Positions 43,723-54,600 of a stretch of 64,000 bases of DNA are shown here, piece after piece (position 1 is the stretch's first letter; each line of letters opens with the position of its first letter). This DNA is from Closterium sp. NIES-65. Taxonomy: Eukaryota > Streptophyta > Zygnematophyceae > Desmidiales > Closteriaceae. The translations under genes were made by a program, and so were the position numbers. Under the pieces are notes generated by a model that was given only the letters and a program-made list of their open reading frames with translations, searched no databases and was not told the origin of the DNA. The stretch is from contig CANXME010002331.1 of assembly GCA_948144175.1 (NCBI GenBank), positions 62,001 to 126,000 of the forward strand, in the 5' to 3' direction.

Positions 43723-44344
43723 ATCATTCGTGCTATGTTCCCTTTCACTGTAATCACTGTGCAGCAATAAGCACATCTCGTCACTTCAAAGTCTCAGGTT
43801 CCCAGATATTTCCACCACAGCCGATGTTACGCTTGTAGACGCTAGTTTCTGGACGGTTTGTTTTTGCCATGAACCTGTGAACGCGTTCGGGTACTACCTT
43901 CCGAACTACCTCGAGTGGATTTACTCCCAAATGGAACTGGCTCAGCAGGAGCGGAAGCAGAAGCAGCAGCAGCAGCTTCAGGGGCATGACGAAACCAAGA
44001 CATTGCCTGTCAAGGGCCCTTGGTTTCTGTACCGAAGCATCCCTCCTAAACGTCTCAATGACTTCTGTGGAGTGGGAACCAACACCCTCATTTCACACCT
44101 GAACAAAGTTGCTGCAGGGCACTTGGAACGTTATGGGCTGTCGTTTTTCAACGATTGGCTCATTGCAGCCCCCCGATCCGATGATACATGTGGGCATAAT
44201 GATATTCACTATACTTGCTTTTCCAGAGTCTGGAAAAGCCAAATACTGTTTTGGAGTAGGGAAACGGATGGAAGTTATGAGGGGCCTGTGGGAGAGGCAA
44301 TGGTTTTGAACTTTGTTTACCATCTCTTGTATATGCTTGATTAA
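39727..44344 (+). CDS. Gene E: PC-esterase/TBL-like (SGNH) membrane-anchored acyltransferase, split by an LTR element
   Basis: Exon 1 starts at 39727 (MATASVARDSKRSS) and encodes a type II signal-anchor (LAFVVGPFAALVVGSLLF) followed by a polar linker; its 3' splice point is unclear. A complete LTR element occupies 40193-41682. A later exon ends at 42010 after a filamin-like strand pair (VTYRVWDAGNY). Exon 42817-43398 joins in phase (giving NVLVQSECDTLDFAHDYLERV) and carries PTEPATEP repeats and the SGNH block FVGDSHVRFLFHH. Exon 43798-44344 joins in phase (RFPDISTTADVTLVDASFW) and ends with NDIHYTCFSRVWKS (Asp-His pair) and a TAA at 44342. Such proteins O-acetylate or otherwise acylate polysaccharides in the Golgi. 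The intron 43399-43797 contains two (CT)n arrays. Whether the gene is still expressed past the LTR element is unknown; the frame between 41689 and 41790 is uncertain. Confidence 0.65.
40193..41682 (+). mobile_element. Complete non-autonomous LTR retrotransposon (TRIM-like), 1490 bp
   Basis: LTRs 40193-40372 and 41503-41682 (180 bp) look identical by eye, so the insertion is recent. Target copies GGGAG at 40188-40192 and 41683-41687. Primer site TGCTATCAGAGC at 40373-40384. Interior: CCGGGCGCGCGGC and GCGCCCTGGGGAGC units (40440-40760), a C-run near 40801-40818, TTTTAGGGTTTGGGGGTGG, CTGCAGCTGCCGCTGAGGGG, and GATTACACCCCACTTTGGCT just before the 3' LTR. No coding domain. It sits between exons of gene E. 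Confidence 0.92.
42430..42655. repeat. Four ~60-bp tandem units each containing a GAGACGT...GAGTCGACTCAAAA palindrome
   Basis: Each unit reads GTTTTGAGACGTYTGAGTC, ACTCAAAAGTCCCTCTCGCC, GTTTACATGATATAAGGTTG. Units start near 42463, 42523, 42582 and 42642. The array lies in the intron between gene E exons ending at 42010 and starting at 42817. Confidence 0.85.
43426..43718. repeat. Two (CT)n microsatellites in a gene E intron
   Basis: Uninterrupted CT runs at about 43426-43500 and 43634-43718, separated by unique sequence. They form the polypyrimidine-rich body of the intron 43399-43797. Long RERERE or SLSLSL frames here are artefacts. Confidence 0.95.
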
Positions 44345-44741
44345 ATCGTGTTGTAGACATAGTGCAACTCTGTTACGAGTGCAATTGAGTGAACGAACGA
44401 GAATTGCACTATCGAAGCAAGAGTACAATGAGCGAAGGCATGAGCGAAGAATATATAGCGAAACTACAGTGGTAACGGTAATGAACTGTGGTTGTTGCGC
44501 GACGAGCCTGGGACTGAGGTTGGGAAATATGTCGAAGCGTAGGCCCGGAGCGCGGGTTACCCGCCGAGCCGTGAGGTCGGGGTGCGATGTGCGAAAATGG
44601 CGGGATGAGTGTCGATGCGATGGTCGCGAGTGGTAACGGTGCTGACTGAGGTGCTACAGTGGTGTACGCGATGAGCAGGGATGCGAAGTAAGGAAAAAGG
44701 GAATTTTCCTTACACTACCCCCCCCCTTAAGGAGGTCCCGT

Positions 44742-45809
44742 TTACGAAAGTGCGTGGACATCTTTGAAGTTTCGGCTGCGCAGGTACTCGGTGAGGACGG
44801 GGTGGTTTTCAATTCTGTCCAGGGGAACCCAATTGTCCTCGGTGGGTGTACGATCTTTCCAGCGGATCAGAAACTCAACTTTTCGGGCTCCGCGGGGGTC
44901 ACGAACTCTGTGGCTCAAGATTTTTTCGGGGGTGATGACTGGTTCGGTTGGTGGTCGTGTCATGCTGGATGGCCGATGTCGTGGGAGTTGGCTGGTGGAT
45001 GGGACGTACGGGCAAAGCAGACTGACGTGGAACGAGGGGCTGACGTACCAGTCAGCGGGGAGGAGGAGGTGCGCAGTGACGGGTGTGATCATGTGGCTAA
45101 TTTGAAATGGCCCACAGTATCGAGGGCGGAGTTTTGGAGTGATGGGCAGGCGGAGGTTTTGAGTGTCGAGTAACACGAGGTCGTCGGGCTGATAAGTGAC
45201 GGGTATGCGGTGGCGATCGGCGTTGCGTTTAGCGATGATATTTGATTTTTTGATTGCTTCTGCTGCCCTGGTCCGTGCTGCTTGCAGAATCTCGGCGAAC
45301 TGTTGTGCGCGTGGAACGGGATTGTCGGGATTCGGTGTCATGGGTACTGTTGGGTCCTGTCCGTAGTTCAAATAAAATGGCGACTGTTGGGTTGTGGCGG
45401 ATGGCGCGTTGTTGTACGCAAACTCGATGAGAGGCAGCTGCTGTTCCCACGTGTTCGGATCGTCGCACGTGGCTCGAATCAGCTGCTCCATGGTCTGGTT
45501 TGTCCGTTCTGTCTGTCCGTCGGTTTCGGGGTGGTAGGATGAGCTGAATTGCAGTCGCGTGCCAAACTGCTGCCATAGGTTCCGCTAGAAGTTGCTTGTA
45601 AACTTCGTGTCTCTGTCGCTGATGATCGATGCTGGTATCCCGTGTAGTCGAACGACGGTCGAGATGAAGAGGCGGGCTGTTTCCTCGGCTGTGATGGATT
45701 TCTTGCAGGCTGCGAAGTGTGCCATTTTCGTCAGTCGATCGACGACGACCAGGATCGCATCATTCCCACTTGCCCCAGCCGGTAACCCCGTGACGAAGTC
45801 CATCGTCAC
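44742..45809 (-). pseudogene. Chromovirus integrase core and chromodomain (one stop codon)
   Basis: On the minus strand MTMDFVTGLPAGASGND starts the integrase core at 45809 (first catalytic Asp), with IISDRDTKF containing the second. A TAG at about 45587 replaces the Trp codon seen in the older copy near 3760. The frame then resumes, and the stretch to 45491 leads into MEQLIRATCDD. The C-terminus has the GPF-type module (PRYCGPFQISHMI) and a chromodomain (VEFLIRWKDRTPTEDNW) that would direct integration to marked chromatin. Continuity with the upstream pol frame is lost by a 1-nt expansion of a C-run near 45826-45832. Confidence 0.88.
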
Positions 45810-48339
45810 TTGCTGCCAAGCACGCTCTGGGGGGTGGGATCGGCTGCAATTGTCCCGCCGGCCGCTTCCTGCTTGACTTCATGAGCTGGCAAGTGGGACA
45901 CGATGCCACGTGTCGTTGCACGTCGGTCAACATTTCCGGCCAGTAGTAGTACCGCTGCAGTTGCTGCCGTGTTTTTTCTACTCCGAAATGTCCCGAGGTA
46001 ATCCCGTTGTGTGCTTCCTGTAACAGTAGCTCCCGTAGTAGCGTGTATCCTGGTACCCAGATGCGGTCGGTTCCGGTTTTTACGTAATAGACTCCTTTGG
46101 CTGCTGCGAATTGCTGTGAATTTCCTCCTGTGAAGAACGGGTCTGTTTGATATCCGTGGGTAAATAGTCCTGTCAGTAATGGGCTGGTCTGGGTGAGTAG
46201 TATCGCGTGGATTTGGGCAGTGGGGCGGGTCAGTGCGTCAGCGATATTCGAGGCTCCCTTTTTGTAGGTGACTGTGTAGTGAAAATTCCACTCGAGGAAA
46301 TCGAGCCACCGAATCTGTCGTGGGTTGAGGTGGGGCTGTGCGCGAAGGTACTGTAGGGATCGATGGTCTGTCCGTACTGTCACGTCTGCGCCGGTCAAGT
46401 AGCAGCGCCACACTTTGAATGCATGCACGATCGCAAGCATTTCGCGGTCGTGTATCGGGTAATTTCGCTCAGGTGGATGGAGCTTGCGTGATTCGTAAGC
46501 GATGGGTTGGAGGCCGTTGCCGAAGTCCTGTAACAGTACAGCTCCGATGGCGATGTCGCTCGCGTCGGTAACCAACTCGAAGGGGCAGTGTGGGTCAGCG
46601 ATGCGTAGGACGGGTGGTGAACAGAGAACATTCTTTAGGGCAGAGAAGGCAGCATGCTCTTTCTCCCCCCACGTAAACGGCACCCCCTTGCGCAGTAAAT
46701 CCGTGAGCGGGGCTGTTAAACGTGCCATGTCGGGGACGAACCGACGAACGTAATTAACAAATCCTAAAAAACTCTGCAGTTCCGTGATGTTCGTCGGGGG
46801 ACGCCACGCTTTTACCGTATCCAGCTTTTTAGGGTCAATTTCAACCCCAGCCTCCGAAATGACGTGACCTAAAAACTCTAGTCTGTCCCGGCAAAACTCG
46901 CACTTGGAGCCCTTGGTGAGTAGCCGATGTTTCTCTAAAATTTTAAAAATTGCTTCGAGATCGACTAAGTCCTGCTTCTGGTCCCGACTGTAAACGAGGA
47001 TGTCGTCGAGGTAAACTATGACGCATTTATCTAAAAGTGGCCTAAATGCCTCGTTCATGGTCATCTGAAATGTTGCGGGCGCGTTGGTCAGCCCGAAAGG
47101 CATCACCGTGTATTCGAATGACCCATACCTAGTCCTAAATGCTGTCTTGGCGCAGTCCGATGGTTCGACCCGAATTTGATGGTAACCCCCCCGTAAGTCT
47201 ATTTTCGAAAATACTCGTGCGGTTCGCAGCTGGTCGATTAGTTCGTCGGCGCGGGGGATGGGGTATCGTGATTTGACTGTTACCCTGTTAAGCGCTCGGT
47301 AGTCGATGCACATTCGAAACCCTCCGTCTTTTTTCGGTGTGAACAGTATCGGTGCGGCGAACGGTGACGAGCTCGGTCGGATGAACTGCTTCTCTAACAG
47401 GTAATCTAACTGCTTCCTTAGTTCGTCGAGCTCGGGCTGTGTCAGTCGAAATTGGCGCTGTACGGTTGGCTGTGCCCCCGGTTTTAACTCGATCCTATGG
47501 TCATGTGCCCGCTGAGGTGGCAGTCCTTGCGGTAAGTCATCCGGGAAGATACCCGGGAACCGTTTCAGTAGTGCCTGTAGTTCGGGCGGTACGGCTGCCA
47601 GCAGTTTCTGAAAATCACTCGGCTGCTCCTCTTTTTCAACTAATGCGATATCCACTGCGTATACGTCAGCTCCAGCAGCGACAGCCCGTTTCATCGTGAT
47701 GGCGTTGACCTAGACCGTCGAAGAATCGGGTGGCTGCCAGCGAGGTAGAACGACCCAGTTACCACCACTTCGCACTGTGCAGCTACCCGTCGTCCAGTCA
47801 ATTCATGGGTTATACCGTCGCAGCCAATCACGTCCCAATAAAATGTCGTGCCCATCCAGTGTCGTTGCGAGCATTTCCTGTGTAAACCCGAAGTTCCCTC
47901 CGCAGCGGACTTTTACGCGCTCCACTTTTTCCCGTATGGCCAGTGGTGTTCCGTCGACTAAGCGTGCGTCTATCTCAGGTAAGCATCGGTTAAGTGTTAA
48001 CTGTAACTTCCGTGCGGTTGCGGTATTAACTAAGCTGTGACTTGCTCCTCCGTCAATAAAAATCTTCACTGCTGCTCCCTGTATTTTCCCGTAGATCAGT
48101 ACCGGGCAATCCGTCGCTGTACCCTCCTCATTCATCCGAGCCCGATCGATGGCGTGAATCGGTACTGTGACTCGGTGAGGGTCGGTGTGGTTGGGCGAGC
48201 AGGCAGTCTCGTCAGTAGTTGGCCCAACTTCTACTGACTGCTGGCGTTTCCCTGCCTCTGAGACTCCCTCCCCTGCTCTGCTCCGCGGCGCCTCAGCTCC
48301 TCTGGGCACTCGCTCTTGCGGTGGCCCGGCCTGTTGCAA
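45760..48339 (-). pseudogene. pol: Chromovirus protease-RT-RNase H-integrase N-terminus (two in-frame stops)
   Basis: A single frame from 48339 to 45760 with stops at about 47803 and 47705. Protease: VKIFIDGGASHSLVNTATA near 48050, with D-G-G where D-S/T-G is usual, then HDILLGRDWL. RT: MCIDYRALNRVTVKSRYP, RTRYGSFEYTVMPFGLTNAP and the catalytic YLDDILVYSRD near 47000. RNase H: FELVTDASDIAIGAVLLQ and TDHRSLQYL. Integrase finger: HFGVEKTRQQ to CPTCQLMKSSRK near 45890. The stop at 47803 is TGA at a probable Trp codon. Frame relative to gag is shifted, as is normal for gypsy. Confidence 0.9.
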
Positions 48340-49409
48340 GCAAAACAGCGCCCTTTAAACGGTGCGGCAGCTGCATTCGTCGCAACGGCATGTACAGTGG
48401 CGTGCTCGATCGGTTCCCGAGGACGATGTCCGTAGTAGGACCCCGGTCTCGGTCGGCGTATGATGTCGATTTTCTCGGCGAGCGCGAGAATCTCGTTGAA
48501 GTTCGAGAGTCCGCGCAGCATTATTTCGTGCGAGATATCCGGCTTCAACCCTCCGACGTAACGGTCCACCCGCTCCGCTTCGTGCATGTAGCCGACCTGC
48601 TCGCAAAGTGCGAGAAAACCGCTGGTGTAGTCTTGAACTGACCCGAGCTGGCGCCAAGTGCGCAGTTTCTGACGCGCCGAAATCGAGGCCGCGATCGGCT
48701 CAAAACGTGCCCGAAGCCCTGCGCACCACGCATCCCACGTGCTGTATTGGGCGGTTTCGCAGAACGAACTCCAGGTGACAGCTGGGCCCGAGGGCCCTTC
48801 CTCGTGCGACGGTGGCTCGTAGGCGCGTGGCGACGTCACGATGACTCGCCACCAGTCCATGGCGGGGCCCCTTAGTAGTGAAACCGCATACCGGATTTTT
48901 GCGGCGTCCGACTCGACGTAATTGGCGTCGAAGAAAACGTTCATCGTGAAGACCCATGATTGAACTGTCGGACCGCCGCGTTGACTTGGGTCGAAGCAGG
49001 GCGGGCGTTGCGGCTTGAGCGGCATTGGTGCCATGTTGGTGTTTTCGCCACTTGTCGCCGCAAATTCCACGTGCCGACGGACTTCTCGAGGCTCCCGTGG
49101 GCTTGGTGCGATCCTGTTTCCTCCCATGCCAGGCATCGGCTGGGCGGCGCCCTCACTGGTTGCGCCTGAGCGTTGTCCCGTGCTGTCATGTTGTGTTGGT
49201 GTGCCGGACGAGATGACAATCGGCTCATCCGAATGTGCAGATGCGTTTGTTGGTGCGTGGTGTGTTGTCGGTGCGTTCGTCGTAGACTGTTGACGGGCGG
49301 AGTCCCGTTCCGCCGTGAGCGTCGCGATTTCGAGTGCCGATTCTTCCAGCTGACGCACAAGACGATCAAGTTGTTCCTGCGTCAATGTGGCGAGTGTGAA
49401 ATCGGCCAT
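48231..49409 (-). CDS. gag: Chromovirus Gag, 392 aa
   Basis: Starts at ATG 49409 (MADFTLATLTQEQLDRLVRQ); the frame is open slightly further up without ATG. A coiled-coil N-terminus (EESALEIATLTAERDSARQQ) is followed by a low-complexity linker. The capsid domain runs from about 48990 to 48560 (VQSWVFTMNVFFDANYV, WDAWCAGLRARFEPI, ALCEQVGYMHEAERVDRYVG). A single zinc knuckle CFACNRPGHRKSEC lies near 48320. The frame is intact. It overlaps the start of the protease frame by about 100 nt in another phase. Confidence 0.9.
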   Translation of the reverse strand: MADFTLATLTQEQLDRLVRQLEESALEIATLTAERDSARQQSTTNAPTTHHAPTNASAHSDEPIVISSGTPTQHDSTGQRSGATSEGAAQPMPGMGGNRIAPSPREPREVRRHVEFAATSGENTNMAPMPLKPQRPPCFDPSQRGGPTVQSWVFTMNVFFDANYVESDAAKIRYAVSLLRGPAMDWWRVIVTSPRAYEPPSHEEGPSGPAVTWSSFCETAQYSTWDAWCAGLRARFEPIAASISARQKLRTWRQLGSVQDYTSGFLALCEQVGYMHEAERVDRYVGGLKPDISHEIMLRGLSNFNEILALAEKIDIIRRPRPGSYYGHRPREPIEHATVHAVATNAAAAPFKGRCFACNRPGHRKSECPEELRRRGAEQGRESQRQGNASSQ

Positions 49410-49936
49410 GGCGGGGGTGTCGGGCAAGCTCAGCGAGAGCCTCTGTCGTGGCCGTGCGTGCTTACGAGAGAGCACTACGAGCGGCGGTGCTGTGTCGCTG
49501 AGAGACGTCTACCCCCCCCAAAAACTTGAGATAGTGGGGAAGCGAAGGTGTGGATGCGGTCCGAGATGGGATCGTAGGCTCTGAATACCAAGTGTTACGA
49601 GTGCAATTGAGTGAACGAACGAGAATTGCACTATCGAAGCAAGAGTACAATGAGCGAAGGCATGAGCGAAGAATATATAGCGAAACTACAGTGGTAACGG
49701 TAATGAAGTGTGGTTGTCGCCCGACGAGCCTGGGACTGAGGTTGGGAAATATGTCGAAGCGTAGGCCCGGAGCGCGGGTTACCCGCCGAGCCGTGAGGTC
49801 GGGGTGCGATGTGCGAAAATGGCGGGATGAGTGTCGATGCGATGGTCGCGAGTGGTAACGGTGCTGACTGAGGTGCTACAGTGGTGTACGCGATGAGCAG
49901 GGATGCGAAGTAAGGAAAAAGGGAATTTTCCTTACA

Positions 49937-50236
49937 CTACCCCCCCCCTTAAGGAGGTCCCGTTTACGAAAGTGCGTGGACATCTTTGAAGTTTCGGCTG
50001 CGCAGGTACTCGGTGAGGACGGGGTGGTTTTCAATTCTGTCCAGGGGAACCCAATTGTCCTCGGTGGGTGTACGATCTTTCCAGCGGATCAGAAACTCAA
50101 CTTTTCGGGCTCCGCGGGGGTCACGAACTCTGTGGCTCAAGATTTTTTCGGGGGTGATGACTGGTTCGGTTGGTGGTCGTGTCATGCTGGATGGCCGATG
50201 TCGTGGGAGTTGGCTGGTGGATGGGACGTACGGGCA
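49937..50236 (-). pseudogene. Truncated 3' end of a second chromovirus copy sharing the LTR at 49593-49936
   Basis: These 300 bp repeat 44715-45014 (polypurine tract and chromodomain end) with no difference visible by eye. The LTR at 49593-49936 is therefore both the 5' LTR of the full element and the 3' LTR of this truncated one, as in a tandem array made by LTR recombination. Homology ends abruptly at 50236. Just beyond, TGCACTCGTAACA at about 50244-50256 equals the LTR 3' terminus in the opposite orientation. Confidence 0.85.
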
Positions 50237-51613
50237 CCCTAAGTGCACTCGTAACATCAGATACTCGATGAATATTCGCAAAACTGGAGGCCTGTTTCTC
50301 TGTGTGTGACCAGATTGCGAAAGAACTTGCCTTCGCCTGCGAGGGGACGAGCGCAAGCGAATTTTGCGTTACCATGCATAGTAGACCTTCGCTTCACACC
50401 TTTCTGTTCTATGTGTGACCCAAGTTCCTGATCGATTTCCGCAGTGGGTCCGCACCGCACATAGTTGTCTCCTTTCAGACTAATAATCTTGAGTGTGTCA
50501 TACTAGTAGTACATAACATATCCGGAACGGACGAATGCAGCATTTTTTTTGTCGCGTCGCGACCACTCTTAAAGCCACGCCTTTGTGCTTCAAGTGGGCC
50601 CTCGCCTGATGCTTATCGCGTGATTTAGTGCATTGTTCTAACCCGCCATTGCTCTCGCATTCTTCTCAGCTTTATCGAGTCGAGACGGGTGCAATTGCTC
50701 GCAGTTTCACTTCGCGAAGTGCCGTAGCTTACTCCCTCCGTCGTGATTTTCCTCTTGCGCATTTTCGTCGTCTTATTTGACCGTTGACATCGGGTCGACG
50801 CGCTTCGGCGAGTGGTGGTGACACGCGCAATCGTTTGTAGGGCTTATTCGGCGGCAGGAAAACCTCCTTTGCGATTCCATAGCGACTGTTAGCGAAAGGT
50901 GCTCGTGAGCTGTACAGCTGGATACCGCACCGAATTCAAGTTGCCAGCGACGATTTCGACTTACGACGACTTCCCTTCAGTCTGGCGCTCGCGGCGACAA
51001 AACGGAATCCGTCAGAAAGATGGTCAGCCTCCGTCGGAGCATCTTCGCAATATGGTAGTGTCCATGCATGAAACAGACGGATTTTTGTCCTAATTGGATT
51101 GATCCGATTCGATTGGATTCGATCCGATTTGTTTCATTGACAAACGGCACCGATTGAGCCACATTACGCCATGTTCCCGATGCTTCCAGGAACCTGCACT
51201 CTGACACCTACTCTTAATCCAGCCACTCACGCCACGCCACATGTCCTTTCCGCTGCAGGGCAATCTCAATTAATATCCGTCCTTGTTCCGCCATCTCGGC
51301 TCGACCAATCAGAATCAGCCACGCACGGCGTTCTCTCAGCCAGAGTTCTCTCGCCGTCACACCCAGCACCAGCCGTCTAGTTAAACGCCCTGCCGGCAAG
51401 GAATGCAGATTCCGACGGTCGCTTTTCGGGAGCGGGGGAGCTCTTCGCTGCAACGGCAGTTCCGCCAATGGCCCGTCCGTCAGGCGTCCGTCAGTCAGCG
51501 CCACGTCAGCAGACAGGATCATCCGTCCGTCAGTTATCGCCACGTCAGCTGGCAGGACTATCCACGTCATCACGGCCGCAGCAGCGGCTGCAGCAGTGGT
51601 GGCTGGGGGAATC
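50237..51613. other. No gene recognised; upstream region of gene B
   Basis: Contains a low-complexity GATTCGATTGGATTCGATCC stretch at about 51097-51130. From about 51218 the gene B reading frame is already open (Arg/Ser-rich, for example RRSLSQSSLAVTPSTSRLV) but has no ATG before 51614. A transit-peptide exon or a lost start codon is possible there. Confidence 0.4.
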
Positions 51614-54600
51614 ATGGCTGCGCCAGCAGCAGCGGGAACAGCAGGGGCAGGAGTAGGAGCAGCAGCAGCGGGAACAGCGGGGGCAGGGGTAGGAGCAGCA
51701 GCCGCGGGAACAGCGGGGGCAGGAGTAGGAGCAGCAGCAGCAGCAGCGGCAGCGGCAGCATCATCATCATCAGCGGTGGGAGCGTTGCTGGCCGCATGTG
51801 GCGTGAACACGTCTGTGCTGCGCGCATCCCTGGGAGCCGCGTTTAAGCTCTTCGCCATGTGTGGTGAGCCGCTGCCTATCTCTCGCTCATGCTCACCCCT
51901 CATTTGGGCAAGTTCTGAGATTCCTGCTGTGCTGCTAGCGTCTCTGGGAGCCGTGTTCAAGCTGTTCGCCATGTGTGGTGAGTCCATGCGGGCTCTGCCT
52001 CATACCTAATGCCTCATGCTCACCCGCATTCGCTGTGCTCGCTCTTGCTTGCTCTCTTCTCCCTTCCCTCTCACACGCCCGCCTCCCCCTCCGCGATGCG
52101 ATGCGATGCGGTGCGGTGCGGTGCGATGCGATGTGATGTGCTGTGCCTCGTGTTCATCCCCCTTCCCTCCATCGTTATTGCACCCACCCCACCTTCCTAC
52201 TCCCTCCTTCCCAACTCCTCCTCCATGCTCCCCCCAGCCTCCGTCGTGTGGCTAATGAAGACCAACGTCCTTCCTGAAGGCACCACCACACATGATGTGA
52301 TCGCACCCACCCATCCCACCTCCCCACCCGCTATCTCCTTCCCTCTTTCCCTCCCTCCATGCTCCCCCCAGCCTTCATCGTGTGGCTAATGAAGGCCAAC
52401 ATTCTTCCTGAAGCCACGCCCTCGGTGCTCAGCCAGGTGGGGTTCAGGTGTTGTCAGGTGGGGTTCAGGTGTTGTCAGGTGGGGTTCAGGTGTTGTCAGG
52501 TTGGCTTCAGGTGTTGTCAGGTGGGGTTCAGGTGTTGTTAGGTGGGGTTCAGGTGTTGTCAGGTGGGGTTCAGGTGTTGTCAGGTGGGGTTCAGGTGTTG
52601 TCAGGTGGGGTTCAGGTGTTGTCAGGTGGGGTTCAGGTGTTGTCAGGTGGGGTTCAGGTGTTGTCAGGTGGGGTTCAGGTGTTGTCAGGTGGGGTTCGGG
52701 TGTTGTCAGGTGGGGTTCAGGTGTTGTCAGGTGGGGTTCAGGTGTTGTCAGGTGGGGTTCAGGTGTTGTCAGGTGGGGTTCAGGTGTTGTCAGGTGGGGT
52801 TCAGGTGTTGTCAGGTGGGGTTCAGGTGTCTAATCATCTGTGGTTCAAATGTCCAGTCAGCTGTTGTTGTTCGTATGTCCTTCCCCTCTTGCGCGTTGAC
52901 GCAAAAGTCCCCGTAAGCTGGACAAAGGTCATGTATTATTGCTCCTCATGGCTCATCAAGCACTCATTTCATGCTTCCTCATGACTCAGAAACTCGTTCC
53001 CACCTCATCCCCCCTGTCTATTCCTCAGGTGGCCTTCCAAGCGCTCGTCCCCCGCTTCCTCACGATCAGAGTCGCCTCTACTCTCGCCGTGCCTCATCAT
53101 GTTTTGACTCTCTATGTCATGTTGCACCCCCCTACCCACCCCTTCCATCCCTCCACATCGCCTTCCATTCCAAGTGCTCATCCCCGCTTCCTCACGCCCA
53201 AAGTCGCTTCTTCTCTTGCCTATCCTTCTGTTCACCTTTCCCCCCTTTGCCTTTCCCCCCTTCACCTTTCCCCCCTTCACCTTTCCCCCCTTCACCTTTC
53301 CCCCCTTCGCCTTTCCCCCCTTCACCTTTCCCCCCTTCGCCTTTCCCCCCTTCATCTTTCCCCAGGTGGCCTTCCAAGCGCTCATCCCGTGCTTCCTCAT
53401 GACCAAGGTCGCCTCTACTCTCGCTGTGCAACCACTCACCTCGCTCGCTGCCCTGCCCTTACTTGCTGTAATTCAGGTGTGTTGCACCCCTCTGCACTCC
53501 TCTTTACTCCACTCCTCTCCACTCCTCTTTACTCCACTCCTCTCCACTCCTCTTCACTCCACTCCTCTGTATTCCAACCCGCTTTACTCCTGTCCTATCC
53601 ACTCCTCTTCTCTCCTCTGCTCTCCACCCCTCTCCACTCCACTCGTCTCCATTTCACTCCTCTCCACCCCACTCCACTCCACCTCTGTCTGCCCACCCTC
53701 CCTTCTTTCCATGTCCTCTGTGGACTACCTTTAGGCAGGCTAGCCTGCCTACCACCGTCTCTCTTCCCCCTCTTCTCTCGCTTCTGCACTGCTTATGTTC
53801 TCCAGTTCGCCTTGTAAACTCCCTCCACCCCGCCCCACCCCACCCCACCCCATCCCATCCTACCCCACCCATCCTCTCCAGGTCCTCTGTGGGGCAGCTT
53901 TGGGCAAGCTAGCCTGCACCATTGCCTACCGCCGTCCCTCCTCCCTCACCTCGCTCACTTTCGCACTGCTTCTGTTCTCCAGTTCTCCTTGAAAACTCCT
54001 TCACCCACCCCACCCCACCCCACCCCACCCCACCTCACCTCACCCCATCCCCTCGTCTTCCCCAGATCCTCTGTGGAGCAGCGCCAGGCAAGCTAGCCTG
54101 CACCATAGCCTACCGCCGTCCCTCCTCGCTCTCCTCCCTCATCTCTGCCGTGCTTTTTAACTCCACTTTTTCTCCAAAACTCACACCCCCTCCTCCCTGC
54201 CTCCTTTTCACCTACCCCTTCCACACTGCTCAAATCAGATCCTCTGTGGAGCAGCGCTAGGCAAGCTAGCCTGCACAATCGCCTACCGCCGTCCCTCCTC
54301 GCTCTCCTCACTCCCCTCCCCTCCTGCCGCCCGCCACATCGCCTTCTCCGTCGCTCAGAGCCTCGGCCTCTCCCCCTCTGCTGCCGCCCTCCTCTCTGGC
54401 CTCCCCCCTCCGAAGCGGGAGGGGGCGGTGGAGGGGAAGGTGGGCGGTGGGAAGGCGGCGCCTGGGCGGGGAGTTTTGTCTTCACCTGGGATGGTTGGGG
54501 CGGCGGAGCGGGCGGCGGGGAGGAAGGAGGCAGTGGTGATGTCAGCATGTGCGTTTGGAAACTCGCTCACTCTGCCTCTGGTGTTTCTGGCAACGCTGCT

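Larger units (their letters stand above)
44371..49936 (-). mobile_element. Young Ty3/gypsy chromovirus, LTR to LTR, 5566 bp
   Basis: LTRs 44371-44714 and 49593-49936 (344 bp each) differ at about three positions, so insertion is recent. On the minus strand the order is LTR, two bases, primer site TGGTATTCAGAG (49579-49590), gag, protease-RT-RNase H-integrase-chromodomain, polypurine tract (44715-44735), LTR. The LTR includes TATATATTC as a probable promoter. The left LTR begins 27 bp after the stop codon of gene E. No matching 5-bp target copies were found, because the right side continues into a second element tail. It is disabled by a few single-base lesions listed in the gene entries. Confidence 0.93.

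Noticed and set aside
43414-43838. RERERE and SLSLSL frames
   Set aside because: Translation of (CT)n microsatellites within the intron 43399-43797.
52448-52984. 178-residue frame with LSGGVQV heptads (and two sister frames)
   Set aside because: It is the 21-bp minisatellite read in three frames; the array starts at a splice donor inside an intron.
53595-53872. Minus-strand frames rich in Gly/Arg/Trp
   Set aside because: Antisense of CTCCACTCC-type pyrimidine repeats in intron 3 of gene B.
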